NCBI GenBank assembly: GCA_030015575.1 | Contig: JASDDO010000028.1 | Coordinates: 26,701,154-26,765,153, forward strand | Reading direction: 5' to 3' | DNA: 64,000 nucleotides | Source: Agapanthus africanus | Lineage: Eukaryota > Streptophyta > Magnoliopsida > Asparagales > Amaryllidaceae | Shown: piece after piece, positions 31,282 through 42,157 of the stretch | Numbering within the stretch: the first letter of the stretch is position 1 | Layout: the number at the start of each line of letters is the position of its first letter | The notes under the pieces: generated by a model | Seen by the model: the letters and a program-made list of their open reading frames with translations, nothing else | The model's database searches: none | Told to the model about the DNA's origin: nothing | Program-made: the position numbers and the translations under genes

Positions 31282-31857
31282 TGTTCTCCGCCAGAAGATG
31301 GACCGGAACGTTGGGACGTCTGGCCTGAATCCTGGGGGCAGATGCTATTTGGATTTATCCGCCCACCTCTCCGAAGATGCCAAGTTGATTTATGGCACCG
31401 TATATCGGAGTTCTGGAGGGACGCGACCGTTGTAGCAGACTTTATCATATTCCCCCTCGTTTGCGAGGTTTTTTTTATTGTGGAGACGCTCTTCCCTGCA
31501 GTTAATTATGTTACCGCATCGTGATAACCACTTTCTCCTGCTCCAGAAGTTCACTTCGTGTCGTGTGTTTTTTTTTGGTTTTGGTTTTGGTTTCCCGTGA
31601 ATTGTATACGGAGACTAATTTATGTCGTCGCCCGTAGGGCATAGATTAGTCCAAATCTGTATATTTTTAGACTTGGGTTTGGCTTGATTTAAGGTTCGTT
31701 AATCTAGTTTGAGATTAAGATCAATTTAAACATATGAGCATTTGGGCTCAATTATTTTAGTTTAAGGACATCGCGTTCCATTATCGCCATGTTTGAGGCG
31801 AAATGTTAGTTTAAGAACGTTTCAGTCCTTTGTCGCTGTATTTGGGGGCGGATATTA
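31282..31857 (-). repeat. F: minus-strand Tat-like LTR fragment
   Basis: Starts TGTTCTCCGCC (reverse of an LTR end GGCGGAGAACA) and carries, inverted, the CTGCAG, 'GTTACCGCAT' and CCTCCGATA words of the D1 and D2 LTR ends. No PBS lies outside it, so it is the outer edge of a 3' LTR. It is truncated on the right by element B. Confidence 0.75.
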
Positions 31858-34700
31858 TGTAACAATTCCAATTTTAGTGTACATAAAATTCATTTAAAGT
31901 TAATGTATACTTGGGGTATTTACAATTCCTGTGAGTACTATAAGAATTTGATTTACTTTTGAACAACAAGAAGGAGTTTGTAGCTCACTGGTAAGACCTT
32001 GCACTGCTGTTACAAAGCACCAGAGTTCAAATCCCATCAGCCACATTATCTTTTTAATTATTTTTGTTTTAATCTTTTAGAAGCCCAAAGGTATACACGT
32101 GCACAACCCGTAAAAACCAAGAGTCACAGCCTAAATAAACATGTCCACGAGGTTAGACCAAGCGTCAGGGACACGTGGCACCAAGAAGAGCCTCAACTCG
32201 CCCGACTCGGGCCGGCGAAAGGATTGACTCGGCCGCCGCCGCCGGTTCAACTCGGTCCAAGCCCATTTTTTCTTCAACCCTGGCGACTCTTGAACTCCCC
32301 CATAACTCCTGCATTATTTGTTTTTCCTGCACATTTACAGAGCACAATAAAACTCACATTTAATCCATTTTAATACAAATTTTTAATACACCCTTTCACT
32401 ACCCTAAACCTTATTTCTTCCTATAAATACCACCCTCAAAATCACTCCTCCTCACTCACAAATCCCTGCCAAAACTCTCAAGAAAATTCTCAAGTCTTTT
32501 GTGTGCCAGTGGAGTTAGCAAAAGGGCGAAGCTCTGACGAACTTCCGACGGCAATCCGAGGAGTTTCCGACGACGAAAAGTCGCACCGGCAACTCCCACC
32601 TCTTCCTACTTCTCTCCTCTAGTCAATCAACAAGTAAGTCCTTACTTCTTCCTCTTTTCTCTATTCTAAAAAACATTCAAAACTAAAACCCGACGGAAGC
32701 GGAGTTAGTCCGACTTCCGATTCGGTTTTCTTTAAAAACTATAATTTTTCTTAAACAAGATACCTTCATATGATCATATATTTTTCGTTAAACATTAATA
32801 AACATTTTTAACAAGTTTCATTACCAAAGATTGTTATATGCATCTTTTATCGCAATTTTACATTAAAATACCACAAACTTTAGTTTCCGACATCAACTCT
32901 ATAATACCTTTATACCTTTAGATAACTCACGAGATAATGACCTACCTCCTCACAACACTCATATATAACATAGCACGATAGAATTTAGGAATATAGATTT
33001 GGGAAAATACGACTTTACATATAACTATTTTCAACTTATAAAACCTTTTTCTACAATAAGTGTGTTTTAACAAATCTTTGCAATTGCGTCTCTACAACCC
33101 ATTTTGGGGAACCCGTTCAGTATGGTGCGGATTATCGCACATTCTCGATCCTAGTAAATTGAGATGCAGACCTTCGCAAGGAGCATACGATCTCGAAAGA
33201 TTTAAAATACAATTTTCTTTAGAAAATGTGATTTCTATTATAAATAAAACTTATATTTTTAATAAATAAATATATGTGTAATTAATATCAAAATATATAT
33301 TTTTAATATTTATAATATTCCATATTTCCAAAATTCAAGAAAAACGTCTCATTTACAAGAAAATACCATACAATTCCAATATTACAAATAAATACCATAT
33401 ATTATGAAATTAGGTTTTATTCAGAAGAAATGTCACATTGATAAAATATAAATCCATGAAGACTCTAAAGAAAATAATAAAATACTTGAGGTGTATTTTG
33501 AAAATTATACAAAATTATTTTTACATAAAACCCACTCAAGTTATACTAAATTACAATAAGGACCCTAGTAAATATAGGTTTAAGCGGGACCAGTCTCTTG
33601 AGCCTCAGGGAACCGGAGATATGGGTGCTTGCCTATTTAAAGTAGACAACTTAACAAACGGTGTTATCAACACGGTAATTGTCTTTGAAAAAGACACAAA
33701 TCCTGTCGTCCATATACAGCAGTTACCAATAGCACCAAAACATAATTCATGATTCAATTTCTTTTCTAATTGTCTGACTCAGACTGAGTCTCGATATAAT
33801 AAATCTGATTTGAATATGATTCAAGTATAAACTACAATTCAATATGAATCCATATACTCAATCTGTTCACTCTATTCAATCTATATTGACCGAACCGAAC
33901 CGTGGATATATTACATTTAAATGATCATCCATTATATCCGTTCTATTACTAATATCATGGTTTCGGTAATTCATCCATCTATATACAATATACAATTCAA
34001 ACAATACATCAATACAATCAAGATATCGTGGGGTTTATAAGGGGTAGACTGGTACGGAAGGTGTTAGAAGTGGCACGAGACTGTAACCATAATATACCTA
34101 ACCTGAATTCAATTGCAGTTGTACCATGGCTGAACGGTTCCTTGTGCTCCGTATACCTTAGTCTCCGGAACAATGGGACTCCTCTCGTATACACTGGCAT
34201 TCTTCTGTACCAAGCTACAAACAACAACGTTAATACTAAATACAACATTATAACAATATATACTCTATTCTGTCTATTCCATTCTTGTCTATTTACGGGA
34301 CTTACCGAGCGATTTGTTCGCTGATGACATTCTCTTTCTTCTTCTTTGGAATATCGTCAGGTGATTCAGACTCACTGGAGATCGAGCCCACCAGCGAGGA
34401 TTTGGACCAGCTAGATTTCGACCTAGAGCTTTAGATTTCTTATACACATTTACATTCTGTATTTTCCATTTCTGTTATGCCACTGTTTAGGCATTACTTT
34501 TCATTCCATGTATTTACTTTTCAGATGTATTGTAAAAAAAATGTTAATAAATAAAGTTGCTGTTCAATTATATCTATTGTCACCGTCTCTTATGCATTTT
34601 ACATACATTGCTTAGATGCGCTTAGCTTGTTTACTTCAGAGTAAATACGTAGCGGCCTAGTCGCGTCCCCCGCCCGTACACTGGGAAGCGGGGCGTGATA
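31858..34700 (+). repeat. B 5' LTR (2843 bp)
   Basis: Begins TGTAACAATTCC, ends GGGGCGTGATA (C to T from TGACA). It holds the tRNA-like block, a TATA box near 32421 and an AATAAATAAA poly(A) signal near 34547. No gene; the short frames in it are not conserved in A. Confidence 0.8.
31971..32041 (+). ncRNA. tRNA-like sequence embedded in the LTR (B copy)
   Basis: TAGCTCACTGGTAAGA resembles an A box and GAGTTCAAATCCC a B box. The anticodon stem TTGCA/TACAA has one mismatch around the loop CTGCTGT. A T-rich run follows ~10 nt later. The whole 71-bp block aligns with 5021-5091. Confidence 0.4.
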
Positions 34701-34915
34701 GGTTTTGTTAGTGGCCCATGCAGGTCTGAGTGTATGGAACTCTACCATGCAGTTCAGCACCATGTAGACAACCTAAGCTATATAACACAAGAACCAGCAA
34801 CTGAAAACATTCTTTACCATTCATACTTCGTGAATCTTATCATTTCATATATTTTGAATCTGTCCTAACCCAAAAATTTTCTTTCAAGGTTATAGAATCC
34901 CCAAACAACACTAGC

Positions 34916-36154
34916 ACGGATATAAAAAACACTCCCCCACAACTACCACTCACTTCTGTCGTCGCTGCTCCGATCAACGAGCAGACGGTTCTACTTGAGG
35001 CAATACGCAGCCTCCTGGAAGGACAGCAGCAGCAGACTGCTATTCTAATGAACCGTCTCGTGGCAGAAGCACCTGGGGTGAAGCAATTCAGGGCCTTGCA
35101 CCCCAAACAGTTCGCAGGAAAAGAGAGCTCTCTAGAAGCTAAGGAATAGGCTCAAAGCATTGAAGATAATCTGGCAGCGGCACAAGTGCCAGAGATAGCT
35201 TGGGTTCGTGTTGCGAAGCTGCAGCTCACGGACAATGCACGGGTTTGGTGGAAAGCGGAAGAAAGCCGTCTCACTCAGCCTATCAAATGGAGGACCTTTC
35301 GCGATATGTTTGACGCGAAGTACTTCGATAAGACTGCCAGATTCGACATGGAACAGAAGTTCATCCACTTACAACAGGGTTCAATGTGGACCAAGTCAGT
35401 AGATGAATATGACTATGAGTTCACCATGCTCAGTCGGTAAGATATGTCTCAATGATTCGATTTTTCAATATATCACATACTACACAGCTAACACAATACT
35501 TTAACAGATTTGCGGCACACCTGATACCGACAGATGAGATCATAGCCCGTCGATTTCAACAAGGGTTAGATTCGGAGATCCAGGCTGCATTAGCCACATG
35601 AGATTTTCCGACTCATGAATCGGCTCTGAAAGCTGCCCGCCGTTATGAGGCAATGGTAAAGATGAGGGGCAGATCTCAATCTGCTGGAGTTAAGCGCCCT
35701 GCCATCCAGATGGCAAGAGGAGCCTCTTCAAGGCCATCATTTGTGCCAAGGAGACCGGGAGTACCAATCAACCGGCCCAGCCCAGCCTTTTGTACGTACT
35801 GCAGGAGAGATGGACATTTGGCGAAAGACTGCCGGCGAGCTAACCGTCTTTGCTTAATCTGCAGCTCAGCTACTCATGATATTGGGTCTTGTCCCTGAAG
35901 ACACAACCCAATTTCTTCACCCTGGCCAGCAATCACTTTCCAGCAGAGACCAGCCCTTCAGGCACATGCTCCAAGACTCGCTCTTCCTGCTCCACCACCT
36001 AGAGGATCACCGACTGCACCTCATCCTCGTCAGTTCCATCAAGCTCAAAGGAACGTTCAGAGGAATGCTCCTCCAGCCAGGAGGAATGTACCACGGTGAC
36101 AGGCTTTCACAATGACCGTGGAAGAAGCTGAGGTCACTGGCCAAGTCATCAATG
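34916..36154 (+). pseudogene. Chromovirus B gag (intron-containing, decayed)
   Basis: Aligns with A's gag from its start, where A's ATG is ACG here (34916). An internal TAG at 35147 replaces a Trp codon. It carries 'WVRVAKLQLTDNARVWWK', 'GSMWTKSVDEYDYEF', a 71-nt candidate intron, a CCHC knuckle C-TY-C-RRDGH-LAKD-C (about 35790-35832), then a stop and frame changes up to the second intron. It packages no functional particle as it stands. Confidence 0.75.
35437..35507 (+). other. Candidate spliceosomal intron 1 in gag (B)
   Basis: CAGTCG|GTAAGATATG ... CTTTAACAG|ATTTGCGG, 71 nt. Splicing gives phase-2 CG|A (Arg) then 'FAAHL', matching A's junction. Confidence 0.65.
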
Positions 36155-36243
36155 GTAACCCTTTCTTCTCAAGCTTTTCTTTCAGTCTTAACACCTACCT
36201 ACATATTTTTCCCTAGACCTAAAACATATCCCACATAACTTAG
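36155..36243 (+). other. Candidate spliceosomal intron 2 at the gag-PR border (B)
   Basis: ATCAATG|GTAACCC ... CATAACTTAG|GTACAATC, 89 nt, phase 1. It joins 'GQVING' to 'TILVAS', the same junction as in A. Confidence 0.65.
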
Positions 36244-39090
36244 GTACAATCTTAGTAGCCTCATTTCCTACACTAGTACTCTTTGATACTGGAGCATCTC
36301 ATTACTTTATGTCGCAACGGTTCTTCCGAACTCATGCGATCCCAGTCACACCGCTTGTATCCAGCTGGAATGTCAGTTTAGAAAATGGCGTTCTAAAAGG
36401 AACAATGGGATACAGTTTGTATTCAGTAGTCGTCTGCAGTAGAGAATTCTATGCCGACTTCAAGGTGCTAGACATACCGAATTTTGATGTGGTTCTAGGT
36501 ATGGATTGCCTCGGAACATTTTATGCTACCATTGACTGTCGTCAAAGGAGGGTAGTATTCGAGATTCCAGACCATCCAGTCTTCTATTTTAAAAGTGGAG
36601 ACTGTACACTGGAGCCAAGCACTTACAAAGCGAAGCCAAAGGAAGCAGTGATTGCAGCAATTCAAGCGGAGGAAGGATCAAAGCCAGAAGTAGTTCGAGA
36701 GTTCGAAGATGTGTTTCTTAACGATATATCAGGTTTGCCTCCCGATCGAGCTCTTGAATTCTGCATTGATTTAGTACCAGGAGCACAACCAGTGATCAAA
36801 GCACCTTATCGATTAAGTCCGGAAGGTTTGAAGGAAGTCCGAACTCAGTTGGACGAATTATTGGCGAAAGGATGGATTCGTCCCAGCACGTCAAGTTGGG
36901 GATCCCCAGTACTGCTTGTGAAGAAGAAGGAAGGTTCATACAGAATGTGCATTGATTATAGAGACTTGAATGAAATAACGATAAAGAACAATATCCACTC
37001 CCGCACATCGAAGATTTATTCGATCAGCTAAGTGGATCTTGTGTTTACTCCAAATTAGATATTCATTCAGGTTATCATCAGGTGAAGGTCAAGGGAGCTG
37101 ATATTCATAAAACATCATTCAGAACTTGCTATGGTCATTAAGAATTTCTTGTGATGCCATTTGGAGTGACCAACGCACCAGCAATATTCATGAACCTGAT
37201 GAATCAAGTTTTCCGGGAGTACTTAGACATGTTTGTTGTCATCTTTATCGACGACATCCCGGTGTATTCAAAGAGTCGGAAAGAGCATGCCGAGCATATA
37301 CGAATTGTCCTGGAAACTCTACGACAACATCAACTCTACGTCAAGTACAACAAGTGTGAGTTTTGGCTAGATCAAGTTGGTTAGGCGAAGGAATCTCTGT
37401 GGAATCAGCGAAAGTTTCAGCAGTAAGCGAATGGCCGACACCAAAGTCAGTGAAGGACATTCGAAGTTTCTTGGGTCTAGCTGGATATTATAGAAGGTTC
37501 ATTGAAAGATTTTCGAAGATAGCAACACCCCTGACCAAGCTCACACGTAAAGATGAAGACTTTGTGTGGTCAGAAGCATGCGAGCAAGCTTTCGTAGAAC
37601 TCAAGTCAAGGTTGACATCAGCGCCTATTCTCGTTATACCGGACCAATCTTGAGGTTTCGAAATGCATTGTGATGCATCCGGTAAGGGATTAGGATGTGT
37701 TCTACCTCAGCACGGTAAAGTTGGCTTATGCTTCAAGACAGCTGAAGATTCATGAGCGCAATTATCCGACGCATGATTTGGAATTGGCATCTCTTAAGAT
37801 TTGGCGCCATTATCTTCTTGGTGAACGAGTGAACATATACACAGATCACAAGAGTCTGAAATATATGTTTACTCAAAAAGAGTTGAATATGCGGCAGAGA
37901 CGATGGTTAGAATCATGGCGAATTTTGACATCAACCTACAATATCACTCAGGGAAGGTGAACATAATACCTGATACTCTTAGTCGCCAACCTTTAGCAAT
38001 GAACCTCACCGCTCAGTGGAAGCTTCAACAAGATATGCATTAGATGGAGATTGAAGTATTCATGCCAGGTAAAACTTCAAGTTTGATGAATTTACAAGTT
38101 CAATCAACAGTTATCAATCAGATCAAAGCAGCTCAAGCAAGTGATGTTAAGTTGCAAAAGATCAGAAAACAAGTGGAGAATGGACTCAGAACAGACTTCA
38201 TCATTCATGAAGATGGATCTTTGAGATACGGCAGTAGATTATATGTACCAAAAGGTTTTGTTCGGGAAGAGTTAATGAAAGAAGCTCACAGCTCTCCCTA
38301 CTTAGTACACCCTGGAGGTATAAATATGTGCAAAGATCTACGTCAAAATTCCTGATGGCATGGAATGAAGCGTGAAGTAGCCAGAAGCGTCGCTAAATGC
38401 TTGGCGTGTCAGCAAGTAAAGGCTGAACATCACAGGACTGCTGGATTACTTCAACCGTTACCTATCCCTGAATGGAAGTGGCAACACATCACAATATATT
38501 TTATGACTGCTCTTCCTCGCAGCACAAAGGGTAACGATGTGGTATGGGTCATTGTGGATCGACTCACAAAGTTGACTCACTTCATCCCATTTCGAGTTGG
38601 CCAATCTACTGAGACATTAGCAAAGAAGTACATGGAGGTAAGAATCTACTTAAGATTTAAACTCTTGATAGTGTACTATCTCTGATATCCATGAACTCAT
38701 ACAAGAAATTGTGAGACTTCATGGAGTACCGGTCTGCATTTTCTCCGATCGTGACACCAGGTTCCGATCGCAATTTTGGCAGAGTCTGCAAGCGAGCTTG
38801 GGAACAATTCTAAACTTCAATACGGCTTATCATCCACAAACAGATGGTCAGTCTGAGCGAACAATTCAGATATTGGAAGATATTCTCAGAGCGTGTATGT
38901 TAGACTTCGGAGGATCGTGGGAAGATCACCTACATATTGTGGAGTTTTCGTACAACAACAGCTACCAAGCAAGCATAGAAATGACACCCTTTGCAGCACT
39001 TTATGGAAGAAAGTGTCGATCACATTAAATTGGGACGATATCGAAGATAGAGAACTCTTTGGACCTGAGATGATAGTAGCAACTGCTGAT
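36244..39090 (+). pseudogene. Chromovirus B pol remnant (PR-RT-RNH-IN)
   Basis: PR 'LFDTGASH' near 36280; RT with '[16 protein letters not shown]', 'MPFGVTNAP' (37151) and 'FIDDIPVYS'; RNase H with '[11 protein letters not shown]'; integrase zinc domain 'CLACQQ'. The integrase core has lost its first catalytic Asp: ITIYFM versus ITMDFV in element C (TAT at 38497). The later 'SDRDTRF' and 'DGQSERT' blocks remain. A frameshift near 36990, stops near 37139, 37382 and 37651, and further breaks disable it. It ends abruptly where the 3' LTR remnant begins. An intron-like 68-nt insertion lies at 38638-38705. Confidence 0.75.
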
Positions 39091-39531
39091 GTGGCTACTT
39101 TCTCTCTCTGTCTATTCTACTTCTCTCTTATCTTTGGGACTTACAGAGCGATTGTTCGCTGACGACATTCCTTCTCTTTCTTCTTTGGAATGTTGTCAGG
39201 TGATCTGGACACTTAGGAGATCGAGTCTACTAGTGAGGACTTGGATCAGTTTGCCTACGACTCAGAGTTCTAGCTTCATTGTACACATTTTTATTTCAGT
39301 ACTTTTCATTTCTGTTATGCCACTATTTAGGTATTGCTTTCATTCAGTTGTATTTACATTTCCATGTATTGTAAAAAGAATGTAAATAAATAAAGTTGTT
39401 GTTTTATTATATCTTGTCTCTTGTATATTTCTTTTATATTGCTTAGTTACGCTTAGCGTATTTAATTCTGAGTAAATACGTAGTAGCCTCGTCACACCCT
39501 CTGCCCATACACTGGGAAGCAGGGCGTGACA
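39091..39531 (+). repeat. B 3' LTR remnant
   Basis: Aligns with 34255-34700 of B's 5' LTR (ACAGAGCGATTGTTCGCTGA, TATGCCACTATTTAGG, AATAAATAAAG) and ends GGGCGTGACA. The junction with integrase sequence at about 39090-39100 marks a deletion. Confidence 0.75.
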
Positions 39532-39614
39532 CTCGTTCGCTCGGAGGATCAGTAAAATACTGCGCGACTTCTCTCACGAGACCCTTCATGGAGCAGTTAC
39601 TAAGTGAGCGGGTC
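39532..39614. other. Unassigned 83-bp spacer
   Basis: Lies between the end of B and the outer edge of E's LTR. No resemblance to the other elements here was recognised. It may be older host or repeat DNA. Confidence 0.4.
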
Positions 39615-42119
39615 TGTTCCCCTCCGAATGGCGGCGACGACGCGAGGACGTCTTGCCTGAGATTCGGGGCAGATGCTATATGGTTTTTTCCGTCTACCTC
39701 TCCGAAGATGCAAAGTTGATTTATGGCACCGTGTATCGGAGGTTTAGGCGGATGCGGCCGATGTAGCAGACTTCGTCAGATTCCCCCTCAGGGTGAAGGG
39801 TTTTTGATCGTGGGGACGCTCTTCCCTGCAGGCGCAAGCCCCTGCAGTTAATTACGCTACCGCATCGCGGTAACAACTTTCTCCTTCTTCAGAATTTCAC
39901 TTCGTATCGTGTGTGTTTGTTTTGTTTGTGGTTGCCCGTGGATTGTATACGGAGACTGAGTAATGCCGTCGCCCATAGGACGTGGATTAGTCCAAATCCG
40001 CATTTACTTAGATTTGGGTTTGGTATTTTTAGTTTGAGGATGCATTAGCCGCGTTGCGGCTAAGATCAACTTAAACGTTCGTTAAGGATACGTCAGTCCT
40101 GTTTGAGACTGAGATCAGCTTAACGTTGTGATCCATTTAATATATGGCCGTCAGGACTCGTCACCTCTCTGATGTCGTTGAAGGATTACAACGACATGTA
40201 TCAGAGGAGCTCGGAGATGTACCCTCGAACCAGAGTTGATTGGGATTTTTATACTCCATTTGAATGTTTAAGGATACGTTAGCCGTGTTTGGGGCTAAGA
40301 TCGACTTAAACGGGATCGTTTAGATCCGGTAAAAGAGCATTTGGAGGCTCGATTGTTCCAGTTTAGAGAAGTGGTGGTCCATACTCCAGTTTAAGGACGT
40401 GATGGTCCATGTTCCAGTTTAAGGACGTGGTGGTCTATATTCCAGTTTAGAGACGTGGTGGTCCATTGTTAGTTTAAGGACGTTTCGGTCCAACATTAGT
40501 TTAAGGACGTTTCGGTCCACGAGTTTAAGGACCCCGCGGTCCATATTGATGTGTGGTCGTCGGGACCCGTCATCTCTCTGACGTCGTTGAAGGATTACAA
40601 CGATAGGAGTCAAAGGAGTTTGGAGATGTACCCTCAAACCGGATATAAATTGATTTAAGAGAGAGCAATCTTGCTCAGTCAATTTAATTTGAGGACTTAC
40701 GGCCAGAATTGGGCTAAGTCCAGTTGAAAATGTTCAACATTTTATTTGCTTTTGCATTGCTTTTCTTTTTATTTTTATTTGGGCTCTACCCATAAAGGAT
40801 GCAGAGCATCAATTTATTATGGGCTCTGCTCATTTACGAATGATGCAAGGCATCTACTTTGTTTGGGCTCTGCCCCTTTTAAAATGTATAGCATTTTAAT
40901 TATTTTGTTTGGGCTCAGCCCATTTATAAATGATGCAGAGCATCAATTTAATTAGGCCTGCTTGGTTTGACTTGGGCCTGGCCCTTTGGGAAATGCATTG
41001 CATTTATCAGGCTCTTTGCGCCAAACAGAGAGCGCAAGCGCTTATAGTGCTGACACGTGTCGCGCAAGTGCAGTGCGCTGCGCTAATGCGCTACGCCTGC
41101 GCTGCTGACACGTGGCGCGCTCCGGTGGCTTGCGCCAATCCAAGAGCGCAACAGCGCAATTTACAAGTGCAAAGCACTATGATTTAAGAATCTTTTAGAT
41201 TCAAGAACCGATGGTTCATAAAAGTGCAAAGCACTATTCGTTTCCTTGATCTGATTTAGTTCAAAGAAAAAAAACAGGTTTTTCTTTTTATTTCAAGAAC
41301 CAAAGGTTCATAAAAGTGCAAAGCACTATTTTTTTTTATTTTTGTTTTTTCTTGTTTTAAAGAACCAGTGGTTCATAAGAAGTGCAAAGCACTGTTTATT
41401 ATGTAAAGATCATTGATCTGGTTTTTAGATCAATGATCTATTAGAGGAAATTTCTTCTCTCTCGTGAAGGTTTTTACCTTTTTCTTGAAATTTTCTCAGA
41501 GTTCTCTCTGTTTGAAGCTCTTAACTTTTTTCAAGAAATGTTCCACCCTTTGAATTGAGGTCTATGGGCCTTTTATAGTGCCCATAAATTTGTTAAAGAG
41601 ATCTTTCTCTGAGTGATTTGGGGAATTTTCACCACCGTTGGATCTTTGATCCAAGGGCTTCTGTTTTACAGAAAAAAATCTTCTTGTTTTAACAAGAACA
41701 GAAAGATTTCTTTAGAATTTTAATTCTGTTTGGCTCAAATGCCCCAGCATGTGACACGTGTCAAGCAGCGCACAGCGCAGCACAACTGCGCTAGCGCGTC
41801 TGCACTGACACGTGTCGCGCAGCGCAAAGCGCAGCGCAACTGCGCTAGCGTATCTGCGCTGACACGTATCGCGCATCGCAACTGCGCTAGCGCATCTGCG
41901 CTGACACGTGTAGCGCAGCGCAGTGCTTGCGCAACTGAAGCGTTGCTTCCTTTAATTTTACTTAAACTAGAGCTTTGCTCTGATTGGGTGCGCTGCCTTG
42001 GACGCTGCGCTGATGTGTCTGCGCTTGACACGTGGCGCGTTGCGCGCAGGATTTGAAGCGTTGCTTCAAAATTTGAATTTTGAATTTCCAGCAGAGCTTT
42101 GCTCTGATTGGGGGAAACA
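39615..42119 (-). repeat. E: 3' LTR of a minus-strand Tat-like element
   Basis: On the minus strand it starts TGTTTCCCCCAATCAGAGC and ends GGAGGGGAACA, like D2's LTR (49181-51777), to which it is an inverted homologue. It has AGTGC-AAA-GCACT and GAACC-N3-GGTTC words (41218-41400), GCGC-rich repeats (41740-42060), the 27-bp family words and a minus-strand TATA box CACTATAAAAGG near 41570. No gene. Confidence 0.8.
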
Positions 42120-42157
42120 AATGCCCCCCCACCGTTGCGCTCACGTGGCGCGCACGT
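42120..42157 (-). promoter_or_regulatory. PPT and internal stub of element E
   Basis: Minus strand GGTGGGGGGCATT abuts E's LTR start, matching D1's PPT. A CACGTGAGCGCAACG stretch upstream resembles D1's 27490-27510. The rest of E is displaced by element C. Confidence 0.7.

Larger units (their letters stand above)
31858..39531 (+). mobile_element. Chromovirus B, defective
   Basis: Complete 5' LTR (31858-34700), internal gag-PR-RT-RNH-IN remnant, then only the last ~440 bp of the 3' LTR. The integrase C-terminus, chromodomain and most of the 3' LTR are deleted at about 39091. Same family as A: shared introns, tRNA-like block and odd PBS. No matching target duplication is seen (TATTA on the left, CTCGT on the right), so the ends were rearranged. 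Confidence 0.75.

Noticed and set aside
31858..39531. Clean insertion of element B with a target duplication
   Set aside because: The flanks TATTA and CTCGT do not match and the 3' part is deleted, so the ends were rearranged.
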